Assembly (NCBI GenBank): GCA_965203525.1
Contig: OZ241898.1
Coordinates: forward strand, 372,001-436,000
DNA length: 64,000 nt
Origin: WTFV01 sp965203525
Lineage (GTDB): Bacteria > Acidobacteriota > Vicinamibacteria > Vicinamibacterales > UBA8438
Direction of reading: 5' to 3'
Part shown: piece after piece, positions 1 to 8,169 of the stretch
Position numbering within the stretch: position 1 is the stretch's first letter
How the letters are laid out: each line of letters starts with the position of its first letter
Notes under the pieces: generated by a model
Database searches by the model: none
What the model saw: the letters and a program-made list of their open reading frames with translations, nothing else
What the model was told of the DNA's origin: nothing
Translations under genes and position numbers: made by a program

Positions 1-83
1 CAGGCTCCGCCGACGAAGCCGCGCAGCAGGTCCTCGACCATGCGGGGGAACGCGAAGAGGGTCTTGTAGGTTTCGTCGTGCAT
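1..83 (-). CDS. Rpn family recombination-promoting nuclease, N-terminal fragment cut by window edge
   Basis: The first 27 codons of a gene that reads leftward out of the window, starting with ATG (complement of 81-83). They match the start of the next copy (153-1148) almost base for base, with only one or two differences around positions 72-84. The family is the Rpn/PF04754 type, PD-(D/E)XK nucleases linked to RecA-independent recombination. Only the N-terminus is visible, so whether this copy is intact is unknown. It is the first of at least three tandem copies. Confidence 0.7.
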   Translation of the reverse strand, partial: MHDETYKTLFAFPRMVEDLLRGFVGGA

Positions 84-152
84 TCGTCAGGTCGAAACCC
101 GCTGGGGGACACCGTTCATGCGCTCGATGGCGTCGCCGCCGACGCAGGACGA

Positions 153-1148
153 TCACCTTGCGCCGGTCCCGGGTTCGGCCACGCGGGCGAGAAAATCGTC
201 GCCCGTCTCGCAACGCACCAGCCAGTCGCCCACCTCGACCAGCCGGTCCGGATCCGCGATGCGCGCCAACACTTCCGCCAGGCGTTCGGCAACGCCCGCT
301 CCGAACCGCGACGCCGCCATGCGCTGCAACAGCGCTCGTTCGTGCTCGAGGCCCTGCTCGAGGCCCTGCTCGAGGCCCTGCTCGCGCCCTTTCCGCTGCC
401 ATTCGGCGGGCCACTCACTCACCCGTTCGACCAGTGTCATCCTTACGTCCTCCAAGGTTCGCATCGGCGGCAACGCCGCGTCCGCCGGCGCCAACCGCGC
501 CGCCAGACGGCCGATCCAGTCCGTGAACGCCCGCCGCAGGCCGGCGTCGCCCGGCCCCCGCAGCCGCGCCCGCAACGCATCCACCACCCGCACCAGGTCC
601 GCCGGCTCGCGACTCTGCTCCAACCCGATCACCGCCGCCATCAGATTGTCCTGCGGGACATCGTCGACCGCCATCCGCCGCTCGTCAAGCACCACGTACC
701 GCTGCGACGGCTGATAAGGTGCCAAGTCCGGTCCTACCGGCGCGATCAACTCTCGCACCTCGCGCGCCGCGGTCCACGGTCGCGCGCCGTTGTACAGCAC
801 CACCGGGAGGACCGGCGCGCGTCGTCCGTCCGGGGCCAACGCCTTCGTGCGCGCCAACTCCTGGTACAGCAGGGTCGTGTACGCGAGTATGCGCAACGCC
901 ATGTCCGGGTCGCTGGTGGACTGGAACTCCAGCAGCACCAGCACGTGCAGCCATGCGTCGCGGTGACGCACGCGCCACACCGTGTCGCCGTGGCGCGTGC
1001 GCAGCTCGTCGCTGACGTAATCGGCCGACAGCTTCTCCAGCGTCGCGAAGTCGATCTGGTCGATCCAGGCTCCGCCGACGAAGCCGCGCAGCAGGTCCTC
1101 GACCATGCGGGGGAACGCGAAGAGGGTCTTGTAGGTCTCGTCGTGCAT
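153..1148 (-). CDS. Rpn family recombination-promoting nuclease / putative transposase
   Basis: 331 residues starting MHDETYKTLFAFPRMVEDLL, the characteristic opening of Rpn/transposase_31 proteins. The nuclease core follows, with the strand HVLVLLEFQSTSDPDMALR at about residues 68-86; its E-x-Q pattern is the PD-(D/E)XK signature. A second strand PVLPVVLYNGARPW lies near residue 114. The C-terminal third is helical and holds a short repeat of EQGL units (EQGLEQGLEQGLEHERALLQ), encoded by 12-bp minisatellite units at 345-380. In this family such proteins cut DNA and promote recombination. The role here is inferred from family only. It is one of a tandem set with a 1065-bp period. It looks intact, and the start fits the usual N-terminus of the family. 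Confidence 0.85.
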   Translation of the reverse strand: MHDETYKTLFAFPRMVEDLLRGFVGGAWIDQIDFATLEKLSADYVSDELRTRHGDTVWRVRHRDAWLHVLVLLEFQSTSDPDMALRILAYTTLLYQELARTKALAPDGRRAPVLPVVLYNGARPWTAAREVRELIAPVGPDLAPYQPSQRYVVLDERRMAVDDVPQDNLMAAVIGLEQSREPADLVRVVDALRARLRGPGDAGLRRAFTDWIGRLAARLAPADAALPPMRTLEDVRMTLVERVSEWPAEWQRKGREQGLEQGLEQGLEHERALLQRMAASRFGAGVAERLAEVLARIADPDRLVEVGDWLVRCETGDDFLARVAEPGTGAR

Positions 1149-1217
1149 TTGTCAGGTCGAAACCCGCTGGGGGACACCGTTCATGCGCTCGATGGCGTCG
1201 CCGCCGACGCAGGACGA

Positions 1218-2067
1218 TCACCTTGCGCCGGTCCCGGGTTCGGCCACGCGGGCGAGAAAATCGTCGCCCGTCTCGCAACGCACCAGCCAGTCGCCCACCT
1301 CGACCAGCCGGTCCGGATCCGCGATACGCGCCAACACTTCCGCCAGGCGTTCGGCAACGCCCGCTCCGAACCGCGACGCCGCCATGCGCTGCAACAGCGC
1401 TCGTTCGTGCTCGAGGCCCTGCTCGCGCCCCTGCTCGCGCCCCTGCTCGAGGCCCTGCTCGAGGCCCTGCGCGCGCCCTTTCCGCTGCCACTCGGCGGGC
1501 CACTCACTCACCCGTTCGACCAGTGTCATCCTTACGTCCTCCAAGGTTCGCATCGGCGGCAACGCCGCGTCCGCCGGCGCCAACCGCGCCGCCAGACGGC
1601 CGATCCAGTCCGTGAACGCTCGCCGCAGGCCGGCGTCGTCCGGCCCCCGCAGCCGCGCCCGCAACGCATCTACCACCCGCACCAGGTCCGCCGGCTCGCG
1701 ACTCTGCTCCAACCCGATCACGGCCGCCATCAGGTTGTCCTGCGGGACATCGTCGACCGCCATCCGCCGCTCGTCAAGCACCACGTACCGCTGCGACGGC
1801 TGATAAGGTGCCAAGTCCGGTCCTACCGGCGCGATCAACTCTCGCACCTCGCGCGCCGCGGTCCACGGTCGCGCGCCGTTGTACAGCACCACCGGGAGGA
1901 CCGGCGCGCGGCGTCCGTCCGGGGCCAACGCCTTCGTGCGCGCCAACTCCTGGTACAGCAGGGTCGTGTACGCGAGTATGCGCAACGCCATGTCCGGGTC
2001 GCTGGTGGACTGGAACTCCAGCAGCACCAGCACGTGCAGCCATGCGTCGCGGTGACGCACGCGCCAC
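1218..2067 (-). pseudogene. 5'-truncated Rpn family nuclease
   Basis: Homologous to the intact copy at 153-1148 from its C-terminus up to the codons for WRVRHRD, after which homology ends abruptly at 2067. About 55-60 N-terminal codons are replaced by unrelated sequence. The frame stays open for a short way upstream of the junction and a GTG at 2058-2060 could restart translation, but the N-terminal part of the fold is missing. The EQGL linker has two more 12-bp units (mixed EQGL/EQGR) than the neighbouring copy. It is best read as a decayed tandem duplicate. Confidence 0.75.
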
Positions 2068-2650
2068 TGAGGTTGCCCCGATTCCGTGGACAGGTTAACG
2101 CTTGGGTTCCCATCATGACAGGTCCCCGGATTGACGGGTTTGCGTGTGAGTCATCAACGAGAAAAAAGCGCTGTGGACCTGTGGGAATCTCGCGGCCTCG
2201 GCGCAGGCACCGGCGGCAGCGATCGCCCGCGAGATTTCCAACGGCCTGTGGGCGCCCGCCGCGCCGATCCGCGGATGCGGCGCGACGCCGGCCGGGCGTC
2301 CACAGGCCGGGCAGGTCCACAGCGCCCCCGGCCGCCCGGTCGGTCTGCCGACGCCCCTTCACGGCGGTTGTCCGCCTCGCGAAGGCGAGCCGTGCGCCCG
2401 TGAGCCATCATGCCCTCCCTGTGTTCCGGCAGCAACGCCGGTGACGACGCCGGCCGGCACCGGCGCGCCGGACGCGAACCGACCCGCGGGTGCGAGCGCC
2501 TCGCCGGACCGACCCCGGTCGCGGGAGGCCTCACGTCCGCCCGCCGTCGCGCGAGAAAGCGTTTTTCGATTACGTTGATCACTAATGCATTGATGTGGTA
2601 TGTATACGTCGAGAGCCGCGCCCCCCGGAACGATCCGCGGGGCGCGCCCC
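2068..2650. other. intergenic region, no supported gene
   Basis: About 580 bp between the truncated nuclease and the PadR gene. Open frames here overlap each other on both strands, and none resembles a known protein. An AT-rich island near 2560-2605 probably holds the promoter of the downstream regulator. Confidence 0.5.
2575..2604 (+). promoter_or_regulatory. possible sigma-70 promoter / PadR operator
   Basis: TTGATC at 2575-2580 and TATGTA at 2599-2604 are separated by 18 bp in a local AT-rich island upstream of the PadR start. PadR proteins usually autoregulate from operators in this position, but the operator assignment is inference. Confidence 0.3.
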
Positions 2651-2653
2651 GTG

Positions 2654-3019
2654 ATGAGCATCAGCAAGGACCTGGTCGCCGCCTCGGCCGCGCCGCTCGT
2701 CCTCGCCATCCTGGCCGAGGGCGACAGCTACGGCTACGCCATCATCAAGCGCGTGGCCGAGCTGTCCGGCGGGCAGCTCCGGTGGACGGACGGGATGCTC
2801 TACCCGGTGCTGCACCGCCTGGAGCGGCTCGGCTGCGTCGAGGCGCGCTGGGCCACCGCGTCGAGCGGCCGGCGGCGCCGGTACTACCGCATCACGAAGG
2901 CGGGGCGGGCGCACCTGGCGACGCAGCGGCAGCACTGGCAGGTGGTGGACGCGACACTGCGCGGGATCTGGCGGGAGCTCATCCCGGAGCGCACTCCCGC
3001 GCCCGCTCTCGGACGGTGA
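2654..3019 (+). CDS. PadR family transcriptional regulator
   Basis: 121 residues if started at the ATG of MSISKDLVAASAAPLVLAIL; an in-frame GTG lies one codon upstream, and a longer ORF from 2600 is unlikely. Typical PadR winged helix: LAEGDSYGYAIIKRV (helix-turn-helix entry), LRWTDGMLYPVLHRLERLG (recognition helix), and the wing RRRRYYRITKAGRAHL. These proteins are small dimeric repressors. The gene is 28 bp upstream of a permease-prefix membrane protein, a pairing very common in Acidobacteriota, where the PadR protein is thought to control its neighbour. The ligand is unknown. Confidence 0.9.
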   Translation: MSISKDLVAASAAPLVLAILAEGDSYGYAIIKRVAELSGGQLRWTDGMLYPVLHRLERLGCVEARWATASSGRRRRYYRITKAGRAHLATQRQHWQVVDATLRGIWRELIPERTPAPALGR

Positions 3020-3047
3020 CAGGACACGACGTCAGGACGGAACGATC

Positions 3048-4427
3048 ATGGCGATGCGCAGCGACACGCTCGAGGAACAGATCACGCAGTGGCGGGCCTG
3101 GCTGCGCCGGCGGCCGGCGATCCGCGGGTCCGACGTGGAGGAGCTGGAAGCCCACCTCCGGGACCAGGTGGCGGCGCTCGCCGACGCCGGTCTGGCCGCC
3201 GACGAGGCGTTCCTGGTGGCCGTCAAGCGCATGGGGAACCTCGACGCGGTGTCGCGCGAGTTCGCCCGCGAGCATTCCGAGCGGCTGTGGAAGCAGCTCG
3301 TGGTCGCGCCCGGCGGCGTCGGCGAGACCGCGCGGCGGGCCTCCCGCGAGACCCTGGTGGTCGCGGGCCTGGCCGCCGCCGCGGCGCTCGCGCACAAGCT
3401 GCCCGAGCTGTTCGGCCAGCCACCCCTGGTCAACCCCGACGAGGAGTTCCAGCCATTCTACTACTCCAACCTCAGCCTCTTCGTGCTGCCGTTCCTGGCC
3501 TGCTACTTCGCCTGGAAGCGCCGGCTGCGCCGGGCCGGCTGCCTGTGGCTGGCGCTGGCGTTCGCCGCCGCCCTCCTCGTCGTCAACGCCTTTCCGTTCA
3601 CGCCCGACGGCCACACGCAGGTGCTGGCGGCGCTGCACCTGCCGAGCGCCCTGTGGCTGGCGGTGGGCGTCGCCTACGCCGGCGAGCGCTGGCGCGACGG
3701 GGGCGGACGCATGGACTTCGTGCGCTTCTCGGGCGAGCTGTTCATCTACTGCGTTCTGATGGCCCTGGGCGGCGGCGTGCTCACCGGTTTCACCTTCATC
3801 ACCTTCGCGGCCATCGGCGTCGACGTCGAGTGGTTCGCGCAGCAATGGCTGCTCCCGTGCGGGGGCATGGGGGCGGTCATCGTCGCCGCGCGGCTCGTGG
3901 AGGCCAAGCAGAGCGTCGTCGAGAACCTGGCGCCGGTGCTGACGCGCCTGTTCACGCCGTTGTTCGCCGCGATGCTGCTCGCCTTCCTGGCCACCATGGC
4001 GTGGACCGGAGCCGGCATCGGCGTGGAGCGGGAGGTGCTCATCCGCTTCGACCTGCTCCTGGCCGTCGTCCTCGGCCTGCTGCTCTACGCCGTCTCCGCG
4101 CGGGACGCGCAGGCCCCGCCGGGCGCCTTCGACGCGCTGCAGTTGCTGCTCGTGCTCTGCGCGCTCGTCGCCGACGTCGTGGCGCTGGCCGCCATCGCCG
4201 GGCGGATCTCCGAGTTCGGCTTCAGTCCGAACCGGGTGGCGGCGCTGGGCGAGAACCTGATTCTGCTCGTCAACCTGGCGTGGTCCGCCTGGTTGTACGC
4301 GCGCTTCCTGGCCGGCCGCGGATCCTTCTCGGCCCTGGAGCGCTGGCAGACCGACTACCTGCCGGTCTACGCGGTCTGGGCCGGATTCGTCGTCGTCGCG
4401 TTTCCGCCGCTGTTCGGCTACATGTAA
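3048..4427 (+). CDS. permease-prefix-domain membrane protein, PadR-associated
   Basis: 459 residues. Residues 1-85 form the soluble helical permease prefix domain 1 (LEEQITQWRAWL, then EELEAHLRDQVAALADAGL and AFLVAVKRMGNLDAVSREFA). This domain is typically found at the N-terminus of acidobacterial MacB-like permeases. The rest has about ten transmembrane segments and no MacB periplasmic domain. The C-terminal part (GFSPNRVAALGENLILLVNL) resembles DUF4153-type membrane proteins. The start follows GGACGGAACGATC. It lies 28 bp after the PadR gene and is probably co-transcribed. The substrate or function is unknown; a stress-related membrane role is only a guess from the PadR pairing. Confidence 0.75.
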   Translation: MAMRSDTLEEQITQWRAWLRRRPAIRGSDVEELEAHLRDQVAALADAGLAADEAFLVAVKRMGNLDAVSREFAREHSERLWKQLVVAPGGVGETARRASRETLVVAGLAAAAALAHKLPELFGQPPLVNPDEEFQPFYYSNLSLFVLPFLACYFAWKRRLRRAGCLWLALAFAAALLVVNAFPFTPDGHTQVLAALHLPSALWLAVGVAYAGERWRDGGGRMDFVRFSGELFIYCVLMALGGGVLTGFTFITFAAIGVDVEWFAQQWLLPCGGMGAVIVAARLVEAKQSVVENLAPVLTRLFTPLFAAMLLAFLATMAWTGAGIGVEREVLIRFDLLLAVVLGLLLYAVSARDAQAPPGAFDALQLLLVLCALVADVVALAAIAGRISEFGFSPNRVAALGENLILLVNLAWSAWLYARFLAGRGSFSALERWQTDYLPVYAVWAGFVVVAFPPLFGYM

Positions 4428-4449
4428 GGGAACGGCAAGTGGGCTAGAA

Positions 4450-4479
4450 TCGCGCCGGCGCCCCGTCCGGCCGGCGCGA
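4450..4479 (+). terminator. hairpin between the membrane protein and amidohydrolase genes
   Basis: Perfect 10-bp inverted repeat (TCGCGCCGGC / GCCGGCGCGA) with a 10-base loop, 23 bp after the upstream stop codon. There is no T-run, so it could be a terminator or an element in the 5' leader of the next gene. A TAGAAT box (4445-4450) immediately precedes it. Confidence 0.35.
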
Positions 4480-4492
4480 CGAGAGGTTCCTC

Positions 4493-5866
4493 ATGCGACG
4501 ACTTCAGCTACCGGCGGCAGGACTCGCCCTGATTCTCACGGGTTGCGGAGGCGCGGCGCCCGGGGAACGACCGGATTCCGACGGCGCGTCCGGCGGTCTC
4601 GCGCTCGTCGGGGCGCAGTTGATCGACGCCACCGGCGCGCCCCCGGTGGCCGACTCGGTGGTCGTCGTCCGCGACGGCCGGATCGCGAGCGCCGGCCCCC
4701 GGGACGCGACGCCGGTCCCCGACGGTGCGGAGACGCTCGACCTGACCGGCAGGACGATCATGCCCGGTCTGGTGAACCTGCACGTGCACTACCGGGAAGG
4801 ACCGGAAGAGATCGAGCAGCAGTTCCGGTCGCAGCTCCACTACGGCGTGACCACCGCGCGCAGCATCGGCAGCGATTCGCCCGAGCGCGTCGCCCACCTG
4901 CTCGCGTCCGCCGGCCGTCCCGACGCCCCCCGGACCTATACGGCGGGGCTGGGCTTCTCGTACCCCGGCGGATTCAACGCCGCCGGCCGGAACGCCCCCA
5001 CCACCGAAGAAGAAGCGCGGGAGCTGGTGCGGGAACAGATTGCGCTCGGCGCGCACTTCATCAAGATGTGGGTCAACGAGGTCGCCGAGCCGGGCCTGAA
5101 GATTCCGCCGGAGATACGGGCCGCCATCATCGACGAGGCGGTGCGGAACGGCGCCGTCCCCGTCGCCCACATCGACGACGAGGCCGACGGCCGCCAACTG
5201 ATCGAGGCGGGTCTGCGGGACTTCCTGCACAGCACCGTGCGGACCTTCGGCCCCGGCGCCGGCGTTCCGATGGACGACCCCGACCCCTCGGCGGAATTCA
5301 TCCGGATGTGTCTCGACGCCGGGGTCTACTTCACGCCCACCTTGTCCATCGTCCAGAACAACTGGCACTTCGCCGAGCATCCCGAGCTGCTGGAAGACCC
5401 GGCGTTGCGCGCGGTGTTCAACCCCGATGCGCTGGCCCGCTGGGACGACCCGGCGAGCAGGGCGGAAGTCGTCGACGCCCCGGGATTCGAAGACCGCAAG
5501 GCGGCGTTCCGGCAGTTGCAGGGCTTCGTGAAGACGATGCACGACGCCGGGGTCGAGGTCGCGCTCGGGAACGACGCCGGAACCGCGAACGTGCCGTTCG
5601 GCTGGGGCATGCACCACGAGATGGCGCTGTACGTCGAGGCCGGCCTGACCCCGCTGGACGCCATCGTCGCGGCGACCGCCACCGGCGCCGCCCGGATGCC
5701 CCCGGAAGGCGAGGCCGGCTTCGGCACCATCGAGGCGGGCAAGGCCGCCGACCTGATCGTGCTGAACGCCGACCCGCTGGCCGACATCCGCAACACGCTG
5801 GCGATCGACCGGGTCATGCGGCTCGGCGAGTGGGTGGACCGTTCGGGATTGCCGGCGGCGCAGTAG
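4493..5866 (+). CDS. lipoprotein amidohydrolase (imidazolonepropionase-like metal-dependent hydrolase)
   Basis: 457 residues. The N-terminus ends in a lipobox (LTGCG, Cys18), so the protein is probably anchored in a membrane facing the periplasm. The amidohydrolase pattern follows: an N-terminal beta-sandwich strand set with GRIASAGP, metal-binding HxH in NLHVHY (His97 and His99), a candidate Lys in FIKMWVNE, His in VPVAHIDD and FLHST, and the catalytic Asp in GNDAGT near residue 364. The closing motif GTIEAGKAADLIVLNADPL is diagnostic. Members hydrolyse cyclic amides, dipeptides or related amide bonds; the substrate cannot be told from the sequence. It stands alone, convergent with the PQQ dehydrogenase. 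Confidence 0.88.
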   Translation: MRRLQLPAAGLALILTGCGGAAPGERPDSDGASGGLALVGAQLIDATGAPPVADSVVVVRDGRIASAGPRDATPVPDGAETLDLTGRTIMPGLVNLHVHYREGPEEIEQQFRSQLHYGVTTARSIGSDSPERVAHLLASAGRPDAPRTYTAGLGFSYPGGFNAAGRNAPTTEEEARELVREQIALGAHFIKMWVNEVAEPGLKIPPEIRAAIIDEAVRNGAVPVAHIDDEADGRQLIEAGLRDFLHSTVRTFGPGAGVPMDDPDPSAEFIRMCLDAGVYFTPTLSIVQNNWHFAEHPELLEDPALRAVFNPDALARWDDPASRAEVVDAPGFEDRKAAFRQLQGFVKTMHDAGVEVALGNDAGTANVPFGWGMHHEMALYVEAGLTPLDAIVAATATGAARMPPEGEAGFGTIEAGKAADLIVLNADPLADIRNTLAIDRVMRLGEWVDRSGLPAAQ

Positions 5867-5921
5867 CCCGGCCGATCGCGGCGCGCCGACACCACCGACG
5901 CCCCCGGCCGATCGCGGCGCG
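5867..5921. repeat. short direct repeat after amidohydrolase stop
   Basis: A 19-bp segment CCCGGCCGATCGCGGCGCG occurs at 5867-5885 and 5903-5921 (offset 36 bp) in the gap between two convergent genes. Confidence 0.8.
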
Positions 5922-5925
5922 TCCG

Positions 5926-7989
5926 CTACGGATCGACCGTGATCTCCCCTACCGCCCAGGGGTGCTCCTCGCAGTGGTAGAGGAACGTCCCCGGCGTGTC
6001 GAACGTGACGAAGCCCCACGTGCCCGGCGCGAGCGGGCCGGTGCTCCAGCTTCCGTCGCGGGCCGCCACGGTGTGCGACAGCTCGCCGTTGTTGGTGAAC
6101 CGGACGCGCGTGCCGGCGGCGACGCGGGCGCGGACCGGGTTGAAGTTGTGCTCGTCGAACGCGTAGCGCCGCCCGCCGACCGACCCGCGCGGGTTCTCGA
6201 GCAGCGTGGCGGTGTCGATCTCGTCGGTCTCGCGGGGAGCGGGGCCGCGCGGCTGATCGTCCACCGGCGGGTCGGGTGACGGCTCCCCGCGCGCCGGCAC
6301 CGCGCCGTCCAGCGTGAACGCCCAGAGCGCCGGGCCCATGGGGACGACGACGTACTGCCGGCCGTCGAGCGCGTAGGCCGCGGCCGGACCCGGACGCAGC
6401 CGCGCCCCCTCGGGGCTCGTCCGGAAGGCCCAGCGGCGGACGCCGGTCCGGACGTCGTAGGCCTCCACCTGTCCGCCGGGCGAGCCGCGGAACAGCAGGC
6501 CGCCGGCGGTGACGAGCGGACCGCTCGTGCCGAGGAACGCGGTCGGCATCTCCTTCTTCCAGGCCACGCGGCCGGTGCGGGTGTCGACCGCGGCGAGGAT
6601 CCCGACCGGGTCGGGCAGCGTCAGGTGGAACCGGGCGGTGTTCCAGACGAACGGGTCGCGGAAGCGGCGCGCGCGGCCGACGTGCGCCCGCCCCTGCGCG
6701 TAGACGTAGCCGGTCGTCGGCGAGTACGCCATCGGCGTGACCCGCACCAGCGGAATCGGCACGCCCGGCGCCACCACCGTCTGCTCGTCGACCGACGGCG
6801 GCGTGTAGCTGCTGCAGTTGAGCCGGAACGGCGGCGGCACCCGGTCGCGCCAGTACGAGCACTCCGGCAGGATGCTCTCGGTCCGCACCGGGAACGGCTG
6901 GGTCGGCGCGGTGCGCTGGTGCGCGTCCTGCGGCACCGGGCGTTCCTCGATCGGCAGCAGCGGTTCGCCGGTCTCGCGGTCGAGCAGGAAGAGGTAGCCG
7001 TCGGTGCGCATCGCCGCGAGCCCCCGCACCGGCGCGCCGTCGACCGTCGTGTCGTAGAGCAGCAGCGGCGTGGCGATGTCGGCGTCCCAGACGTCGTGGC
7101 GCACCACCTGGTAGTGCCACCGCCGCGCGCCCGTCTCCACGTCGAGCGCGAGCACCGAGGCGGTGAACAGGTTGTCTCCCGCGCGGAGCTCGCCGCCGAA
7201 CATCGGCACCGGGTTGCCGGTCGAGAAGTAGACCATCCCCAGGTCGGGGTCGACGGTGCCGACCAGCCAGACGCCGCCGCCGCCGAACGTCCACGAGTCG
7301 TTGTCCTGCGGCCAGGTTTCGTGGCCGAACTCGCCGGGCCGCGGCACCACGAAGAAGGTCCACTCCACCGCGCCGGTGGCCGCGTCCAGCGCCAGCACGC
7401 GCCCCTGTCCGCCGACGTCCCCGTTCGCGAGGCCGACGAACACCTTGCCGCGCGCGTGCATCGGCGCCGACGTCACCGATTCGCCGCGCGTCCGCACCTC
7501 GCTCCCGACCCGCGTCGCCCACGCCAGCTCGCCGCTGTCCCGGTCGAGCGCGATCACTTCGCCGCTGCGCGTCCCGAAGAAGACCAGGCCGCCGCCCAGC
7601 GCCACGCCCTGCCACGACGGCACCCGCCCCGTCTCGGGGTCCGGCTCCCAGCGCCAGAGCGGATCGCCGGTCCGCGCGTCGAAGGCGAAGACGTTCGCGC
7701 CGCCCGTCAGGTAGATCACGCCGTCGGCGACCACCGGGGTCGCGCGCGAGGCCGCCCCGCCGGGGAGCGGCGTCACCCACTCCGCGCCGAGGCGGTCCAC
7801 CGTGTCGGTCGCGACGTCGTCCAGCGTGGAGTAGCGCGAGCCGGACCAGTTCCCGCCGGTGAAGGGCCAGTCGCCCGCGGGATAGCCGCGGCCGGGCTCG
7901 GGCGCCTGCGCGGCGAGGCCGCCCGCGAGCGCCGCGAGCGTGATTGCCGACGCGATCGTGACGACGAGCGAACGATGACGGCGAGGCAT
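5926..7989 (-). CDS. PQQ-dependent dehydrogenase with C-terminal cupredoxin domain
   Basis: 687 residues from the ATG at 7989, preceded by the ribosome site GGAGG; a longer frame to 8049 lacks such a site. A signal peptide (SLVVTIASAITLAALAGGLAAQ) sends it to the periplasm. Residues 35-570 form a PQQ beta-propeller with repeated tryptophan-docking blades (GVIYLTGGANVFAFDARTGDPLW, split over blades; HDVWDADIATPLL near the expected catalytic Asp). The last 90 residues form a plastocyanin-like domain: ELSHTV gives one His ligand, YHCEEHPW gives Cys and the second His. The usual axial Met is Ala (HPWAVG). PQQ alcohol or aldose dehydrogenases oxidise sugars or alcohols and pass electrons to cytochrome or copper proteins; here the acceptor domain is fused. 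The substrate is unknown. A second PQQ dehydrogenase lies immediately upstream. Confidence 0.88.
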   Translation of the reverse strand: MPRRHRSLVVTIASAITLAALAGGLAAQAPEPGRGYPAGDWPFTGGNWSGSRYSTLDDVATDTVDRLGAEWVTPLPGGAASRATPVVADGVIYLTGGANVFAFDARTGDPLWRWEPDPETGRVPSWQGVALGGGLVFFGTRSGEVIALDRDSGELAWATRVGSEVRTRGESVTSAPMHARGKVFVGLANGDVGGQGRVLALDAATGAVEWTFFVVPRPGEFGHETWPQDNDSWTFGGGGVWLVGTVDPDLGMVYFSTGNPVPMFGGELRAGDNLFTASVLALDVETGARRWHYQVVRHDVWDADIATPLLLYDTTVDGAPVRGLAAMRTDGYLFLLDRETGEPLLPIEERPVPQDAHQRTAPTQPFPVRTESILPECSYWRDRVPPPFRLNCSSYTPPSVDEQTVVAPGVPIPLVRVTPMAYSPTTGYVYAQGRAHVGRARRFRDPFVWNTARFHLTLPDPVGILAAVDTRTGRVAWKKEMPTAFLGTSGPLVTAGGLLFRGSPGGQVEAYDVRTGVRRWAFRTSPEGARLRPGPAAAYALDGRQYVVVPMGPALWAFTLDGAVPARGEPSPDPPVDDQPRGPAPRETDEIDTATLLENPRGSVGGRRYAFDEHNFNPVRARVAAGTRVRFTNNGELSHTVAARDGSWSTGPLAPGTWGFVTFDTPGTFLYHCEEHPWAVGEITVDP

Positions 7990-8020
7990 TGCGCCCTCCT
8001 CTCTCCGACTGCCGGCACGG

Positions 8021-8169
8021 CGGCGCGGCCGCCGTTCACGGCAGCGCATAGGCCACGAGCGAGCCGGGGAACCCGGTCTGCACGCTCCTGCTTCCGGTCG
8101 GCGGCGCGGCCGTCGTTCACGGCAGCGCGTAGGCCACGAGCGAGCCGGGGAACCCGGTCTGCACGCTCC
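8021..8169. repeat. 68-bp direct repeat copying the 3' end of the upstream PQQ dehydrogenase gene
   Basis: 8021-8088 and 8102-8169 match at about 66 of 68 positions (offset 81 bp). The second copy contains the last 18 or so codons and the stop of the gene at 8117-10288. The first is an orphan copy lying in the gap before the next gene. Confidence 0.9.

Larger units (their letters stand above)
1..2067. repeat. tandem duplication of an Rpn nuclease gene, period 1065 bp
   Basis: Positions 1-1066 and 1066-2067 are near-identical with only scattered substitutions. The offset is 1065 bp at the 3' side of the gene (153 versus 1218) and 1089 bp beyond the EQGL minisatellite, because the second unit has 24 extra bp (two more 12-bp units). 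Homology stops abruptly after 2067. Confidence 0.9.

Noticed and set aside
78..2444. Long plus-strand open frame of 788 codons across the nuclease array
   Set aside because: It is the antisense shadow of the minus-strand nuclease genes, kept open by high GC; the minus frame has the recognisable protein.
2410..3759. 449-codon frame covering the PadR and permease-prefix genes
   Set aside because: Different frame from both recognised proteins; low-complexity Ser/Arg-rich translation.
4508..7780. 1090-codon minus-strand frame through the amidohydrolase and PQQ gene
   Set aside because: Arg/Gly-rich composition and overlap with two confidently identified genes in other frames show it is a GC artefact.
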